This document shows, piece by piece, positions 1 through 11,657 of a stretch of DNA of 64,000 nt. The stretch is from contig MU626296.1 of assembly GCA_025603075.1 (NCBI GenBank), positions 72,685 to 136,684 of the forward strand. The letters run 5' to 3'. Made by a program: the position numbers and the translations under genes. The first letter of the stretch is position 1; every line of letters begins with the position of its first letter. This stretch comes from Neoconidiobolus thromboides FSU 785. Taxonomy: Eukaryota > Entomophthoromycota > Entomophthoromycetes > Entomophthorales > Neoconidiobolaceae. The notes under the pieces were generated by a model that did not search any database, had not been told where the DNA came from, and saw only the letters and a program-made list of their open reading frames with translations.

Positions 1-1061
1 TATTAAATGTAGTCAAAAGAGCAGAAGATGATAAAGACTTAGTTATGCCAGGACATACTCATAATCAATTAGCTGAACCTATCCGTTATTCTCATTTGTT
101 ATTAAGTTATGGATTTAAATTTCAACAAGATATTGAAAGAATTGAACAAGTTTTAAAACATATTAATCAATTTCCATTAGGCGGTGGTGGTTACGCAGGT
201 ATTAATTATAATATTGATTTAAATAAATTAGCAAAACAACTTGAATTTGATGGAATTATAAAAAACTCTATTAATGCAGTAGCTGATCGTACATTTATAA
301 TGGAATTTTTATTTTGGGCTTCAATTACGGGATTAAATTTTTCACAATTATCTGAAGAAATGTTAAAATTAGATTGTTATGGTTATATTCATCCTAATCC
401 AGTTCATGAAACTGGTTCAAGTTATTATGCTCATCAAAGTCATGCTAATTGTTTAGAAGTTTTAAGAAGTAAAGCAGGTATTATTTTTGGAAAGGTAATA
501 ATAGAAACTATTATTTATTATATTTTATTAATTCTATTTATCTTATTTTATTTTGTTTTTTAGTTAACTGGATTTATGATGACAAGTAAATCCTTATCTA
601 ATGGTCCGAATAAAGATTTTAATGAAGCTAATCAATTAATATTTGATACAGTTAATATATTAAAACAATGTATACCAATGGTAGGTCAATTTATAAGATT
701 ATTAACTGTAGATAATATTAGTATGAAACAAAAGCTAAATGAAGCTTTATTATGTAATGAAGCTATCAAATATTTGGTATTAAAAGAAGTACCATATCGA
801 CAAGCTCATCATATAATTGGTAAAATTAAATCCCAAGTACCAATTAAATCTAATTCTTCTATGTTTAAATTACCAATGAAAGTATTAACTCAATTTAGTA
901 ATAAATTTGATGAAGATTTTCAACAATTACATGAGAAATATGAAGATGCTGTTAATAATTGTAATAATATTGGAGGTACTTCTTTAGATTCTATAAATAA
1001 ACAAATTGAAGAATTAAAACAATGGTTAAATATTACAGAAGAAGAGTTTAGTAATAGTTAA
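1..1061 (+). CDS. argininosuccinate lyase-like protein, 3' part (5' end outside window)
   Basis: Two exons are visible: 1..494 (continuing upstream in frame) and 564..1061. The product belongs to the fumarase/aspartase superfamily and is closest to argininosuccinate lyase, which splits argininosuccinate to arginine and fumarate in the cytosol. Recognisable segments are MPGHTHNQLAEPIRYSH, the PLGGGGYAG turn, the ADRTFIMEFLFWAS helix, and near the C terminus PYRQAHHIIGK and NIGGTSLDSI. The superfamily signature loop, normally GSSxMPxKxNP, is not conserved here: the text reads TGSSYYAHQSHANCLE, keeping the serines but losing the Met-Pro-Gln-Lys-Lys-Asn block. The next conserved segment (normally LPxxYNKDLQED) is also degraded to LSNGPNKDFNEA. 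So this may be a non-catalytic or neofunctionalised paralogue. Reading frame and intron are intact, so it is not an obvious pseudogene. Family call sure, activity doubtful. Confidence 0.85.
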
Positions 1062-1536
1062 ATGAGAAGTTAATTACAGATTTAATAAAATTATTTTATA
1101 TATTATATTATATTATATTATATTATATTATATTATGTCATATTATTGTATTTATTTTTATTTTATTTATTTTATTTTTATTTTTATTATATATTCATTA
1201 CTATTATTTAATCTGTTCTATTATTATTCTTTAATATATTAATATTAATATTATCTTTTTTAATATTAATAGCATTGATTATATTATTTATTCTAGCTAA
1301 ATTAAATTTATTGTATTATTAATCATACTGTATCAATTCCAATAATAAATTGAATTCATTTAATTCTTTTTAAAAGTGACGTAAGAATTGGAAAATATAG
1401 CTAATTTTTATATAAATAGTAAAGTTTAAGGGATACAAATTAAAACATACATGATCATTTGAAGTATCATAATTATTGAAACCTTTATTTTTAAATTCTA
1501 TTATTTTATCTTTTACTTTGATTAAGTTTAAATTTG
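1062..1536. other. intergenic, with a short (TATTA)n microsatellite
   Basis: This AT-rich spacer holds no gene that I can see. About eight units of a TATTA-type repeat lie near 1097-1136. The last few hundred bases must include the promoter of the following glycosyltransferase gene, but I see no recognisable site. Confidence 0.6.
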
Positions 1537-2544
1537 ATGCCACATTCAAATAAATTCAATATCAATAATAATTATAAATTAGCTTATTGTGCTTTATTAA
1601 CTAAAGAATCATATACTCCAGGTGCTCATGCGTTAGTTATCTCCCATTCACAAGTAGCTAGCAAATATCCTTTACTCTTCCTCATCAGTTCTGAGATAAC
1701 TTTAGAAACTCAAAAGAAATTAAGATTATCTAATCCCAAAGTGATATTTCAACAAGTAGATTTAATTTATCCCAAAGATAAATCTATTGAATCATGTTAT
1801 GCCTTCTCACATTTTTCAGAAGTATGGACTAAATTACAATGTTTTTCGTTAGAACAATATGATTATTTATGTTGTCTAGATTGTGATATGTTATTTTTAA
1901 AAAATCTAGATGAATTCTTAGAATTAGCATCAAATAAGATATTACATCGATCCAAGTTTAACTATAAAAAAGAAGTTCGATTTCCTGAAAATACAACTAA
2001 TTTAATGGCATGTCATGCTTGTGTTTGTAACCCTATGAAAAGAAAAAATTACCCAAAATGGTGGCAACCTATGAACTGTGCTTATAGTAATAGTATGAAT
2101 GTAGAAAATAGAATTGATGTAGAAAATCATTGGAATGAAGTTCAAGTTGATGAATGGAATACATTACTTGAGTTTCCAACTTTAAAAAAAAGTTATTTTA
2201 ATACAGGTTTATTTATCATTAGTCCTAATCTTCAAACTTATCAACATTTATATGAGATTGTAATCAATTTAAATTCTAAGAATTGTATTTATCAATTTCC
2301 AGAACAAGATTTATTAAATTTATTTTTTTATAAGTCTTGGGAAGCATTACCATTGTCTTTGAATTTTTTAAAAACTATTGTTATCTCTCATCCAGAGTTA
2401 GTTAATTTAGATAAAGTTAGAAATTTGCATTTTATTATGGATAAACCTTGGAATTTTGATTTTGAAGATGAGGAAGATTTATTTTTTGAATTAAATATGA
2501 AATGGAGAGAGGTGTTTAATAATGAGAAGAAGTTGATTCAATAA
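1537..2544 (+). CDS. GT8-family (glycogenin/galactinol-synthase-like) glycosyltransferase
   Basis: A single-exon gene of 335 aa. The first true ATG is at 1537. The GT-A fold is indicated by the N-terminal strand YKLAYCALLTKESY, a YLCCLDCDMLF segment with the metal-binding DxD (Asp115-Cys-Asp117), YFNTGLFIISP in the middle (the GT8 acceptor-side FNSGxxV motif), the FPEQDLLN block, and a late HFIMDKPW matching the family HxxGxxKPW end motif. No signal peptide or membrane segment is visible, so it should be cytosolic. GT8 enzymes use UDP-glucose or UDP-galactose with Mn2+; the acceptor cannot be told from sequence. There is no tyrosine-rich glycogenin C-terminal region, so glycogen priming is less likely than a general hexosyltransferase role. 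Confidence 0.82.
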   Translation: MPHSNKFNINNNYKLAYCALLTKESYTPGAHALVISHSQVASKYPLLFLISSEITLETQKKLRLSNPKVIFQQVDLIYPKDKSIESCYAFSHFSEVWTKLQCFSLEQYDYLCCLDCDMLFLKNLDEFLELASNKILHRSKFNYKKEVRFPENTTNLMACHACVCNPMKRKNYPKWWQPMNCAYSNSMNVENRIDVENHWNEVQVDEWNTLLEFPTLKKSYFNTGLFIISPNLQTYQHLYEIVINLNSKNCIYQFPEQDLLNLFFYKSWEALPLSLNFLKTIVISHPELVNLDKVRNLHFIMDKPWNFDFEDEEDLFFELNMKWREVFNNEKKLIQ

Positions 2545-2944
2545 ATAATTCAATTTATATATGTTTATTTTTCTGTTAATATTTTCTATTTCTCAATTTC
2601 ATTTTATTACAAGTCGTAATGTATTTCTATTATAATATTTCAGTTCATTAATAATTTTCGATACTTTAATATACCTACAAATTAAATTAATATAATACTA
2701 ACCTAGCTTATAGTCATATATCTTAAAATAATTGTATCCTACCTAAAGAATCGAAGTCTTAACTAAAAGTTAATATTAGGTAAAAACATTTCCAATATTT
2801 AGAAAATCTATTTCATTTCAAAGTGGCTTATTTCTTGAAAATTCCATTTTGATTCATTTAATTGGTTAAAATAGCAATTCACTATTTAAACAATGTAAAC
2901 ATAACTCATTCAATAAATTTTAATTTTAAAAAATAAAAATAAAG
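2545..2944. other. intergenic spacer
   Basis: About 400 bases of AT-rich DNA between the glycosyltransferase stop and the ARPC5 start. I see no RNA gene, repeat or reading frame here; it presumably carries the ARPC5 promoter. Confidence 0.5.
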
Positions 2945-3586
2945 ATGGCATTTCGACAAATTGATATTGATACAATTGAAGGTAAAAGATGGGTGAATTC
3001 AGATTTTATATTAGCTGATAATAGTGTTATTGAACAAGAATATAATGAAAGAAGTAAAGAAGTTAAAACTTTATTATCAAAGTAGGTTCATGATTTTTTA
3101 AATGATAAATGAGTCATAAATAATTGATTTAACTGAGATAAATTTTAATTAGGGGCAAAAATCAAGAAGCTTTAGAAAGAGCACTTTTAAATCCACCTTA
3201 TTTTTCAGATAATGAAGAGTTAAAAGTAAGTTACAATAATAATAATTAACAAGAATTATCATTGTTTATAAACTTAAATCATTTTAGAATCAGAATTTAC
3301 ATTCCGTCATGGATGTCTTATCTTCTTTTAAAAGCAATCAATTACCAGATGTTATTGGCTCTTTATCACCGGATCATTTAGATGTTTTAATGAAATATGT
3401 TTATCGTGCTATGGCATATCCAGCTCAATTTAATAGCTCTGTGGCTTTAACTTGGCATGAAAAAGTAAGTTTTTACTTTCTTTTTTAAACTTGAACTTGA
3501 GTCATTGATCAAAATTAATATAGTTAGTTGAAGCTAATGGTACAGCTGCTATTGTTCGTGTTTTGACTGATTATAGAACTGTTTAG
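2945..3586 (+). CDS. ARC15: Arp2/3 complex subunit 5 (p16-Arc)
   Basis: Four exons (2945..3081, 3153..3225, 3288..3464, 3524..3586) give a 149-residue protein, the usual length for ARPC5. It is the smallest subunit of the Arp2/3 complex, which nucleates branched actin filaments at endocytic sites. The N terminus MAFRQIDIDTIEGKRWVN, the KGKNQEALERALLNPP segment across the first intron, LDVLMKYVYRAM and the C-terminal VEANGTAAIVRVLTDYRTV ending in Val-stop are all diagnostic of the family. Introns are 50-71 nt with GTAAGT-like donors; the first donor is GTAGGT. Gene symbol follows the yeast name. Confidence 0.95.
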
Positions 3587-4265
3587 TTTATCAAATGGTT
3601 TAAATGGAAGGTTCATTAAGTAAATAAGTTTGATTTAATATTTTTTACTTTTAGATTGTAGTTTTAATTTATTTGTTCCGTGATTGAATTTTAATTTGAT
3701 TATTTAGTTTTAATTTAATGCCAATAATATAAGACTAATATTAATATAGAACAACATATAAGAATGTATTTTTATGTTTAAGAATTTTAGTGATAGTTTT
3801 TTTTACTCAAATAGCGCTTACAAGATGGAAAAAGTGATGAAGCCAAAAAAAAACATCTCGATATAACAACTAAAGCTCATATTTCGATGAAAAACTAGTT
3901 CATAAATTGTCAATCATACTCAATTTTACTGATAATTATAATTATAATACTCCAAATTTACAAGTTAAATGTATCAACTATAAATAGGAACCTTGTTTAA
4001 TCATTATAATTTAAGTATCTTATTTGAATGAACCTTTATTTATAAATAGTTAACTTTTAAACCTAAATCAGGATATAATATGTTTGGAAAAATATAAAAT
4101 TATTGAGATTCGTATATAATAAAAAAACTTAAAACTATATAAAGGATAAATAAATAAAAAACAATAATACCTTTTTAAACTAAGGATTAATTCAAAAGAA
4201 TAATTCAACTAGTTTGATATGATTTTTATATTTAGTAATAAAGAAAAGAATGTCTGTTTTAATAA
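3587..4265. other. convergent intergenic region with one hairpin element
   Basis: Lies between the 3' ends of ARPC5 and TRP4. It holds one copy of the 105-bp hairpin element (listed separately at 3757-3864). The rest is AT-rich with no gene visible. Confidence 0.55.
3757..3864 (-). mobile_element. 105-bp hairpin (MITE-like) element, copy 1
   Basis: Reverse-oriented copy of the repeat. The core AAATAGCGCTTACAAGATGG followed by GAAAAAGTGATGAAGCC matches the other copies in the window. The terminal GGGGATG motif is mutated to AAGAATG at the left end, so this is an aged copy. Confidence 0.75.
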
Positions 4266-5469
4266 TTAAATAGACTGCATATTTGTAATAGTAACTCCCA
4301 AATCTTGTTTTGCTTTACCATTGGCGATAGATTTCCTAGCAATTTCCACCCCATGTTTAAAGTCATTAGCGATACCAGCGGTTACTAAAACAGCAGAAGT
4401 ATTTAATAAAATAAAATCCAAAATTGGGCCATGATACTCATTATTTAATATCCTTGAAAATAACTTTGCATTTTCTTCACTTGTTCCACCTTTAACTAAT
4501 GATAATTCATGTCTTGATAAACCAAAATCTTCCGGTGTTATTATTCTTTCAGTGATTTTACCACTTTCAATTTCCCATACCTAAAAAAAATTAAAGTTAA
4601 AGCAAAATTAATTATAAATTATATAAATAAAACTTACAAAAGTTTCCCCGGCTATAGAAATTTCATCTAAACCTTCTTTACCATGAACTACCATACCTTT
4701 AACTGCTCCTAAAAGTAATAATGTTTCTGCCATAATTTTACCCAATTCTTTAGAATAAACACCTACTACCATTCGACCAGGTCTAGCTGGATTCGATAAT
4801 GGTCCTAAATAATTAAAGATAGTTGGAAATCCAAGTTCTTTTCTTGGTTTTGATACTGATACCCATGCTGGATGAAATAATGGAGCAAATAAAAAACAAA
4901 AGTTATTATTTTTAATTACGGAGGGTACATTATCTTTAGTTATCTTTTCAAAATTATACCCAACAGATTGTAAAAAATCGGAAGACCCTGATTTTGATGT
5001 AGAAGCTCGATTACCATGCTATCAAGTAAATAAAAATATTATTATAATTTTTTATCTAATATTAATTTTAATAACTCACTTTAACTACCTTAGCCCCACA
5101 AGAAGCAGAGATAATAGCAGATGCTGTAGACACATTAAAAGTATCATGACCGTCACCACCAGTACCAACGATATCAACCAAATTATTTCTAAACTCATCT
5201 TCTTCAAAATGAATCAAATTAGCATGTTCTCTTAATACTCTAACACAAGCTTCAACAATTTTTGGATTTTTATCTATCTTTGCTAATTTAATTATAGTTA
5301 AAAAAGAACCTATCTGTGCAGCTGTAGCTTTTCCACTCATGATTATTGTCATGGCTAAAACAGTATCATCATAAGTGAATTCTTCTGGGATGGATATTAA
5401 CTTCTTTAACAATGGTTTAAAGCTATCTGAAGTTAGTTCTGAAGTTAGTTCTGAAGTCATTGAAGTCAT
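4266..5469 (-). CDS. TRP4: anthranilate phosphoribosyltransferase
   Basis: Three exons on the minus strand (5080..5469, 4638..5018, 4266..4580) give 361 aa. The enzyme joins anthranilate to PRPP in the second step of the tryptophan branch. Diagnostic residues are the VDIVGTGGDGHDTFNVSTAS phosphate-binding loop near residues 98-117, KHGNRASTSKSGSSDFL across the first intron, FAPLFHPAW, GPLSNPARP and VVHGKEGLDEIS. It stands alone, not fused to other trp activities, as is usual in fungi. The start is the first ATG in frame; a nearby second ATG (three codons in) would also serve. The N-terminal stretch repeats a SELT unit, which reads like a recent small expansion. Domain content is complete and intact. 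Confidence 0.96.
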
Positions 5470-6834
5470 TATAAGGCTTATAAATTAATAAATAAAGGTT
5501 TGATTGAGGTTGATTTTTGAGTTCTTTTGTATTGATTTTTTTTATGATGACTCATCATATGTACAAATTAAGAAGTAATATTATCAAAGTTTACTAAATT
5601 TTCGATGTAATAAAGTTATTATTTTGGATATTTGAAGTATTTTTTAAATTTAATAATATATACTCCTTTAAAAAATAAAATGTTTTAAATTAATATTTAA
5701 ATGTTTTATTAGTTAACTCTAATTATTGATATTTAACATATTTAATAAATATTATAGTGGTAATATTTTTATCAAATTGATCACGTTGTAAATTAGACGA
5801 AAAATTAATCAGTCTTATTTCAAAATATGACAATAAAATTCATGTATAGTTTTATTTTTTAAAATACATTTTTACTTATAAGTAAATATAACAAGTAGAT
5901 TACGTTATAAATAATATAATTTATTTAAATAAATCGGAAATTATCTTTTCCTTTATATTATCATGTAAATGGCTTTGGATATAAAACAATAAATATATTG
6001 AAAATAATTTTATCTAACTTGAAAAACAAAGCTATCTTAATATGTATACAATAGAACCCACTTCAAATTTCTTAACAACTCATTTTTGATAGTTTCTTCT
6101 TTTTTGTCTTTACATTATCTTTATATAAATATATACAATGTTTGTTCCATCTACTTTAGCTTTAGTATCTTTTTTTATCTTTTTTGTTTCAATATAACTA
6201 TTGATTTTTTTTATTTTTCACTATATAAAAATGAATCAAATATTAAAATAATAAAAAATCGTCTTCAGTTTCATAGCTATCAGTTTTGATTTTAGTTATT
6301 TTAATTTTAAAATTAATTACACCATATATTATTTTCAATATATTCTAATTCTTCTGGAAAATCACCTTGGTAAAATAACACTTTTATAATATTTTCATTT
6401 TTGTATAAAATTTCACAAATCTCTAGATATTTGTTATTTACCTTGCTTTTTAAGTAATTCCAGTTTATACTATCTTTTGCTAACCCAGAGTAAATAGAAA
6501 ATCTTTACTATATATAAATATTTTATTATTTTGACCTATCGCTGAATTATTTTAATATTTTCTTCACTATAATGACAATATTTAATATATCAATAGTGAT
6601 ATAGTCTTTTAAAATACTACTATTTTTTCTTAATATTATTTTAAACTTTATATTAATATCAAATAGCCTATTTCATTAAATTATAACTGCTGCAAGTGTT
6701 GTAGATATTATAAAAGTATTAGTTTTTGACTATAAAAAATAATCCAATAATAATGGGATAAATTAGAATTTTAAATTTGAACATAAACAAAAATTTAAAA
6801 ATCAACTAAAGAGTCTTATATTAATTTCATCTAA
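5470..6834. other. divergent intergenic region, 1.37 kb
   Basis: Between the starts of TRP4 (minus) and the U1A/U2B''-like gene (plus). It is uniformly AT-rich with poly-A and poly-T runs. The open frames inside are short, low in complexity, and show no family resemblance or splice pattern. I see nothing beyond presumed promoters. Confidence 0.55.
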
Positions 6835-7685
6835 ATGTCGGCAGTACCAAATTTAACATTATACGTCAATAATCTTAATGATAAGATCCACAAAGAAGGT
6901 AAAATTCGTACTTATTTTTTGTAAATAAGATTTTATCATTTACTTGTAGATTTAAAAAAGAATCTTTATAATTTATTTACAACTTATGGTACAATTGTGG
7001 ATATAATAGCTTTAAAAACGAAAAAATGTCGAGGACAAGCATTTATTGTTTTTGACAATATGCCATCTGCTACCGCTGCTTTAAAAGCTTTACAAAACTT
7101 TAACTTTCTTGGTAAAGAAATGGTAAATAATTTTTGATTTATCAACTATAACTAATAATTTAGAAAATTCAATTTGGAAAAACAAAATCAAACGTTATCA
7201 AACAAATGGAAGGAACTTTTAAATCAGCTTATATTCCATTAAATACAGCTACTCCTATAACTTCACAAACTGGTAATTTTCAATTTGTGTTACTTTTGAC
7301 CTAAAATTTATATGATTATTAGAAAAAAGAGAAAGAGAAGAGGAGGAAGATGAAACCGAAGAATCAGGTAATAGATTATAAAAGATAATAGAATAAGGCT
7401 AATTTATTATTAGCCAATAAAAAAGCAAGTAACGAAGAAACAGAGGAAGAAGCCAACCGTATTTTATATATTGAAAACTTACCAGCTGAAGCAACAGATG
7501 AAATGGTATCTTTCCTTTTTCAACAATATGCTGGATTTAAAGAAATTCGAATGGTACCTGGTAGACCTGGTTTAGCATTTGCTGAGTTTGAAACTTCAGC
7601 TCAAGCAACTGCAGCCAAAACTATTATGAACGGTTTTCATTTTTCAACTGAAAATATTATCAAGGTTACCTATGCTAAAAAATAA
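6835..7685 (+). CDS. U1A/U2B''-type snRNP protein with two RRMs
   Basis: Five exons (6835..6898, 6950..7122, 7164..7272, 7323..7367, 7414..7685) give 220 aa, close to human U2B'' (225). The first RRM starts NLTLYVNNLNDKI, with RNP1-like RGQAFIVF and a GKTKSNVIKQMEGTF linker typical of U1A/U2B''/SNF proteins. The second RRM has RILYIENLPAEAT, GFKEIRMVPGRPGLAFAEF and ends VTYAKK at the C terminus. A short Glu-rich linker separates them. Proteins of this family bind stem-loop II of U1 snRNA and/or stem-loop IV of U2 snRNA in the spliceosome; which one cannot be decided here, and a single SNF-like protein could do both. Intact. Confidence 0.93.
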
Positions 7686-8281
7686 ATTTAAGTTATGTTG
7701 TGAGTGGAAGTTTTATAGTAATGTTTATTTTTTGCTTTAAATCATCAAAATTAAATATTATACCAGGATATTATGAATGTTTATCAGATCTTGAGTTACT
7801 GTTTGCTTTTTTAAAATAAATGCTGTCAGATTATACTTATTCAATTTTGTATTCTATATAAATTTTAATAAGAGTTTTATTCAAATCTAAGATAAATAAT
7901 TAGAGTAGAATTATGGCAAATAATCCAGATCTTTTTTTAATTTTCAGTATACATTAAATTAACTTAATAAGAAATATATAAAGTAAACTCTTAATTACTT
8001 TTACTATGATAATTCAAAAGCCGACACCTATTAAACTATGGCGTTTTACAATTATATTATAACTTAATATCTCCTCAAAATTCACTTTATCTTATTATAT
8101 GTCCCTATACATTTTGTTCTTATTAGGTAAATTGAAGTAAATTATAATAGTGTTATTACTATGACTCTTGATTGGTTAAGGAATAGCCAATAAATCATCA
8201 TCAATCCTACTTAGTGATACATAAACCGTGCTTTAGTCAAAAATTAGTTTTTATTTTTAAATAAAAGGAGTATCACTATAA
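7686..8281. other. intergenic spacer
   Basis: About 600 bases of AT-rich DNA between two plus-strand genes. I see no gene, RNA or recognisable repeat. Confidence 0.5.
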
Positions 8282-8826
8282 ATGGAAGGGCAAGAAGTCG
8301 AAGAGAAGAAAAGGTTTGTTGTAAAGAAGGTAAAAAAAGCTTTGAGATTAAATTAAATCAACTAAAACTATCAAATTTAGTGGAATGCTGTCGCTTTATG
8401 GGCTTGGGGTAAATAAATTCAGCTTAAATTTGAATAAATTTGTAACTTAAATTAAATAGATATTGTAGTGGATAACTGCGCTATTTGCCGTAGTCATATT
8501 ATGGAGCTATGTAAGTATCTAATATTTAATAATAAAATATTAAGATACTAATTTTTGGTAGGCATAGAATGTCAGACAAATCAACCTAATGCTTCAAATG
8601 AAGAATGCAAAGTTGCTTGGGGAGTTTGCAATGTAATTAAGCTTTGATTTAATTACATAAATACTAATTAGTTTTAGCATGCTTATCATTATCACTGTAT
8701 TTCAAGATGGTTAAAGGATCGTCATGTTTGTCCACTTGATAATCGTAGTTGGGAGTTCCAAAAGTAAGTTTTATCAGATTAAGTTTTGAGTTGATTTTAA
8801 AATTCCAAATTAGATACGGCGAATAA
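8282..8826 (+). CDS. RBX1: RING-box protein 1 (cullin-RING ligase RING subunit)
   Basis: Six small exons (8282..8329, 8381..8408, 8460..8510, 8562..8632, 8678..8763, 8814..8826) give a 98-aa protein. RBX1/Roc1 is the RING-H2 subunit of SCF and other cullin ubiquitin ligases: it holds the E2 enzyme on the cullin C terminus. The sequence is nearly textbook: [19 protein letters not shown] (the strand that inserts into the cullin), [50 protein letters not shown]. All zinc ligands are present. The final exon supplies only four codons and the stop. The exons are unusually finely divided for such a small gene. Confidence 0.97.
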
Positions 8827-9299
8827 ATTATTCGAAATGAAGCGAAATCAAATACTTGGTATAGCTTTCAAATATTTTTAATTATTACATTTCACGTAGA
8901 TTAATCTGCAATCAATTATTTTTAAAAAGTATTAAATTTGTAAAATAAATTTTATATTGAAGGGATAGTTTAATATTATATTTTATCTAATTATTTTTGT
9001 CAGTATTTCCGATATTGTTGCTGTATGTTTATAGAATCTGTCAAACATTTAAATGTATTCCATATACTTTATATTTACTTTACTATTATTATTTTTTTAC
9101 TTTTAGTTTATAAATAAAATCATGATATCTAAAAGTGAAATATATATAGAAATATATAAAAATTCAATCAAAATAATAACGAATATATTTTATTTTAAAA
9201 TAGTGCTATTATATTCTGATTTACATGTTAGAATTGTCAAACGGCTTGTTAAAATATAACTAATTTATTATAATTAAAGAATAGATTGTATATCATAAC

Positions 9300-10420
9300 T
9301 TTCTAACGCATGTTAAGCTATCTGAGTAATAGGCGTTATAGTTTCATTTATTGTAGCTAGAACCAAAATCAAGGCTGTATTTCTTAGAATACCTATTGGA
9401 ATATCTTTTTTGGTTTGATCATTTTGTCCATTTTTTTAGGCTACTAGATCAAAAAGCATTCATGAATAAAAGATTAAATAGATTTTTAGTATAAAATGCT
9501 TGATATTTATTTATTATGGTTTAATAGAAAAAAAGAATATAAAGTACAAAATTTATTTGAATTTTAGTTTCTAACTCAAAATTACTCAATATGTTTGAGT
9601 GATACTATCCTGAAAGAGATGTATTACCATTATATAATATATGAGAGTGTTTTTTTTAGCTTCATGACTCTTTCCATCTTTTAAGTAGTATTTAAGTGGA
9701 GAAATTGTTAGTAAAATTCTTAAACACAAAAACACATTCCTATATGTTACATTTGACTACTTGCACGTTTATACCTGATACTGGTAGAAGTTGGACACTT
9801 CAAGTTTATTTATCTGTAGGCAATGTAGTTGTGTGTTTTTATCTTAAATATTTAAACTAGATGTAGTTAACCATTATTATTTATAATGGTTAGCCTATTT
9901 CTTTGTATCAAAAATTCATAGCTCATTCTAAAATTAATAATCATAAACATTAATAATAATAATAAATATTAGTTTTTATACTGTTTTTAACTACATGGTC
10001 CTGCATCTTATATTTAGCTAAAATCTCTTTTTCCTAAAATGTTAGCTCAAAGCAGCATCAAACATTGCTGTCAATACATAAATAACAGCTTAGCCTAGTT
10101 TTGTATCGCAAAGATATTTAGAACCAATATTTAGTAGGCTCAGCTATTACTTATTTCTACTGATAAGCATTTATTTTTAGTTTTTAATAGATGTCTTACT
10201 TGATCAATTTTAGTTGGCTAATTTAATATATTTGCTTCTTGTAATATTAAATTATCGAAGCAACACTTCTTACCACAGGCTTAGTAAAGATATCAATTTT
10301 ATGTTATAATTTATAAAATACAAGTAGAAAGTATAAAATATTTACAAAAAACCGTAGCTTCTATTAGCAATTTTGGTGGAACCTGACCAGAGTTGGATTC
10401 ATAATCTTCATCATTCTTAA
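9300..10420 (-). pseudogene. decayed gene fragment, possibly a cytochrome P450
   Basis: Minus-strand translation gives scattered coding-like pieces: IDIFTKPVVRSVAS (near 10300), GSKYLCDTKLG then a stop then AVIYVLTAMFDAALS (near 10080), EKEILAKYKMQDHVV (near 10010), and DIPIGILRNTALILVLATIN (near 9430) followed by a stop and HALE. Their order and spacing fit the middle of a fungal P450: a helix before a VG.xLC segment, then an I-helix-like stretch. No haem-binding cysteine region was found, and one hairpin element sits inside. Stops and frame changes mean it cannot be functional. The family call is tentative; only the decayed coding character is reasonably supported. Confidence 0.35.
9638..9744 (+). 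mobile_element. 105-bp hairpin (MITE-like) element, copy 2
   Basis: Forward copy: ATGAGAGTG then a T-run, TTCATGACTCTTTCCATC, TTTTAAGTAGTATTTAAGTGG, ATTGTTAGTAAAATTCTTAA and ending ACACATTCCTATA. It lies inside the decayed minus-strand fragment, so it inserted there during or after decay. Confidence 0.8.
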
Positions 10421-10516
10421 TAATATATATATATTCAGTAACAAATGTTAATACAGCATGGATACAGTTTATTCACCCATTATTAACAATTCATGGAATC
10501 AACTTTATCACTAGTA

Positions 10517-10625
10517 TATATGAGGATGTTTTTTTTTGACTTCATCACTTTTTCTATCTTTTAAGCGCTATTTGAATGGAAAAATTGTTAGTAAAATTCT
10601 TAAATACAAAAATACATTCCTATAT
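10517..10625 (+). mobile_element. 105-bp hairpin (MITE-like) element, copy 3
   Basis: Forward copy, close to consensus: TATATGAGGATG, T-run, GACTTCATCACTTTTTCTATC, TTTTAAGCGCTATTTGAATGG, ATTGTTAGTAAAATTCTTAA and end TACATTCCTATA. Confidence 0.85.
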
Positions 10626-11657
10626 TATAGTACTAGTATAAAAAATACCAGCTTGTATTCATTATTATACATTTAGAGATGCTTTTATTTGTTCAAAAAC
10701 TTTACTAATATCCTTTTCGCTCAATAAAGCTTTAAAAATGGCAAAATAGATGAAACCGAAAAAGACACTCCTATTTATTTCTTAAATCATTTAAATATGA
10801 CACTATAAATATATTCAATAGTAAAAATTTCATTTTTAAAATTTTTACATCAAATAAACTCACATCGATATCATTATTTATATTGAAGTTACTACCATAA
10901 AACATGACATTCGGGGCTACACAGTGGAAATAGAACCCTTTTTAGCATGGCTTTTTCTCCAATACACAAATCATGAAAACTTCATAATTATTTTATACAA
11001 CATTTCAACAGAGTTTTGTAGTAATACGACTTACTATAGAATTGTTAATATTGAATTAGAATATAACCTGGATTTGATGTTTTATTATATCCTATGACAA
11101 ACTAAATAAAATAGTTTATTTATGTATTTCATATAATAAAATTATAAATTTTAGTACTTTTTTATTTTAAGCATTTTTTATAAATTTAAACTCATTTCAA
11201 GCATGATTAAAATTAATTTTCACCCTATCATTAGTTTATATATTTGCTTTTATAGTTCCTCCAACTTATGTTTCTTATAAAAAGCATTACTAATATATCA
11301 GTGATATTAAAATAAACTAGATAAAAAGAGGGCTATCTGGGCTATATTAGGATTAAACTATGATTTTTTACTTGTGAGTATGATTTTTAGTCTTCAACGA
11401 ATGACGTCAAATTAATTTAAAATAGATGAATTTTGTTTTTAAATAGGTAAATCTAATTATTACATCACTATTCTTACATAATATTGTGTTCAAATATTTT
11501 TTATAGACAGCCAACCATGTCCATTGACTACATGCAAAGGAAAAACTAAATTTCGGAATAACCAAATATAGGCATATGTAGGTGATAATTACCGCTAAAA
11601 TAGCATAAATTCGAAACTTATCATTAAATAGCAAAATCAACTTTTGAAATTATAACA

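Larger units (their letters stand above)
8827..11657. other. 2.8-kb gene-poor region with decayed coding-like fragments and two hairpin elements
   Basis: No intact gene is visible. Two copies of the hairpin element lie at 9638-9744 and 10517-10625. On the minus strand, short stretches of protein-like text broken by stops and frame changes occur at about 9301-9450, 10000-10110 and 10260-10310 (listed as a possible P450 remnant). An open stretch at about 11407-11640 (minus) is hydrophobic but has no in-frame ATG start and no family resemblance. Confidence 0.5.

Noticed and set aside
6086-6289. Small hydrophobic plus-strand frame
   Set aside because: Low-complexity Phe/Ile/Tyr text from AT-rich intergenic DNA, with no homologue or conserved start context.
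10255-10310. DIFTKP motif on the minus strand as a Ty1/copia RNase H end
   Set aside because: No reverse transcriptase, integrase or LTR text is nearby, and the adjacent fragments do not fit a copia polyprotein.
11407-11640. 77-codon hydrophobic minus-strand frame upstream of citrate synthase
   Set aside because: It has no in-frame ATG at its start and no recognisable family; it could be part of a decayed membrane protein, but the evidence is too thin.
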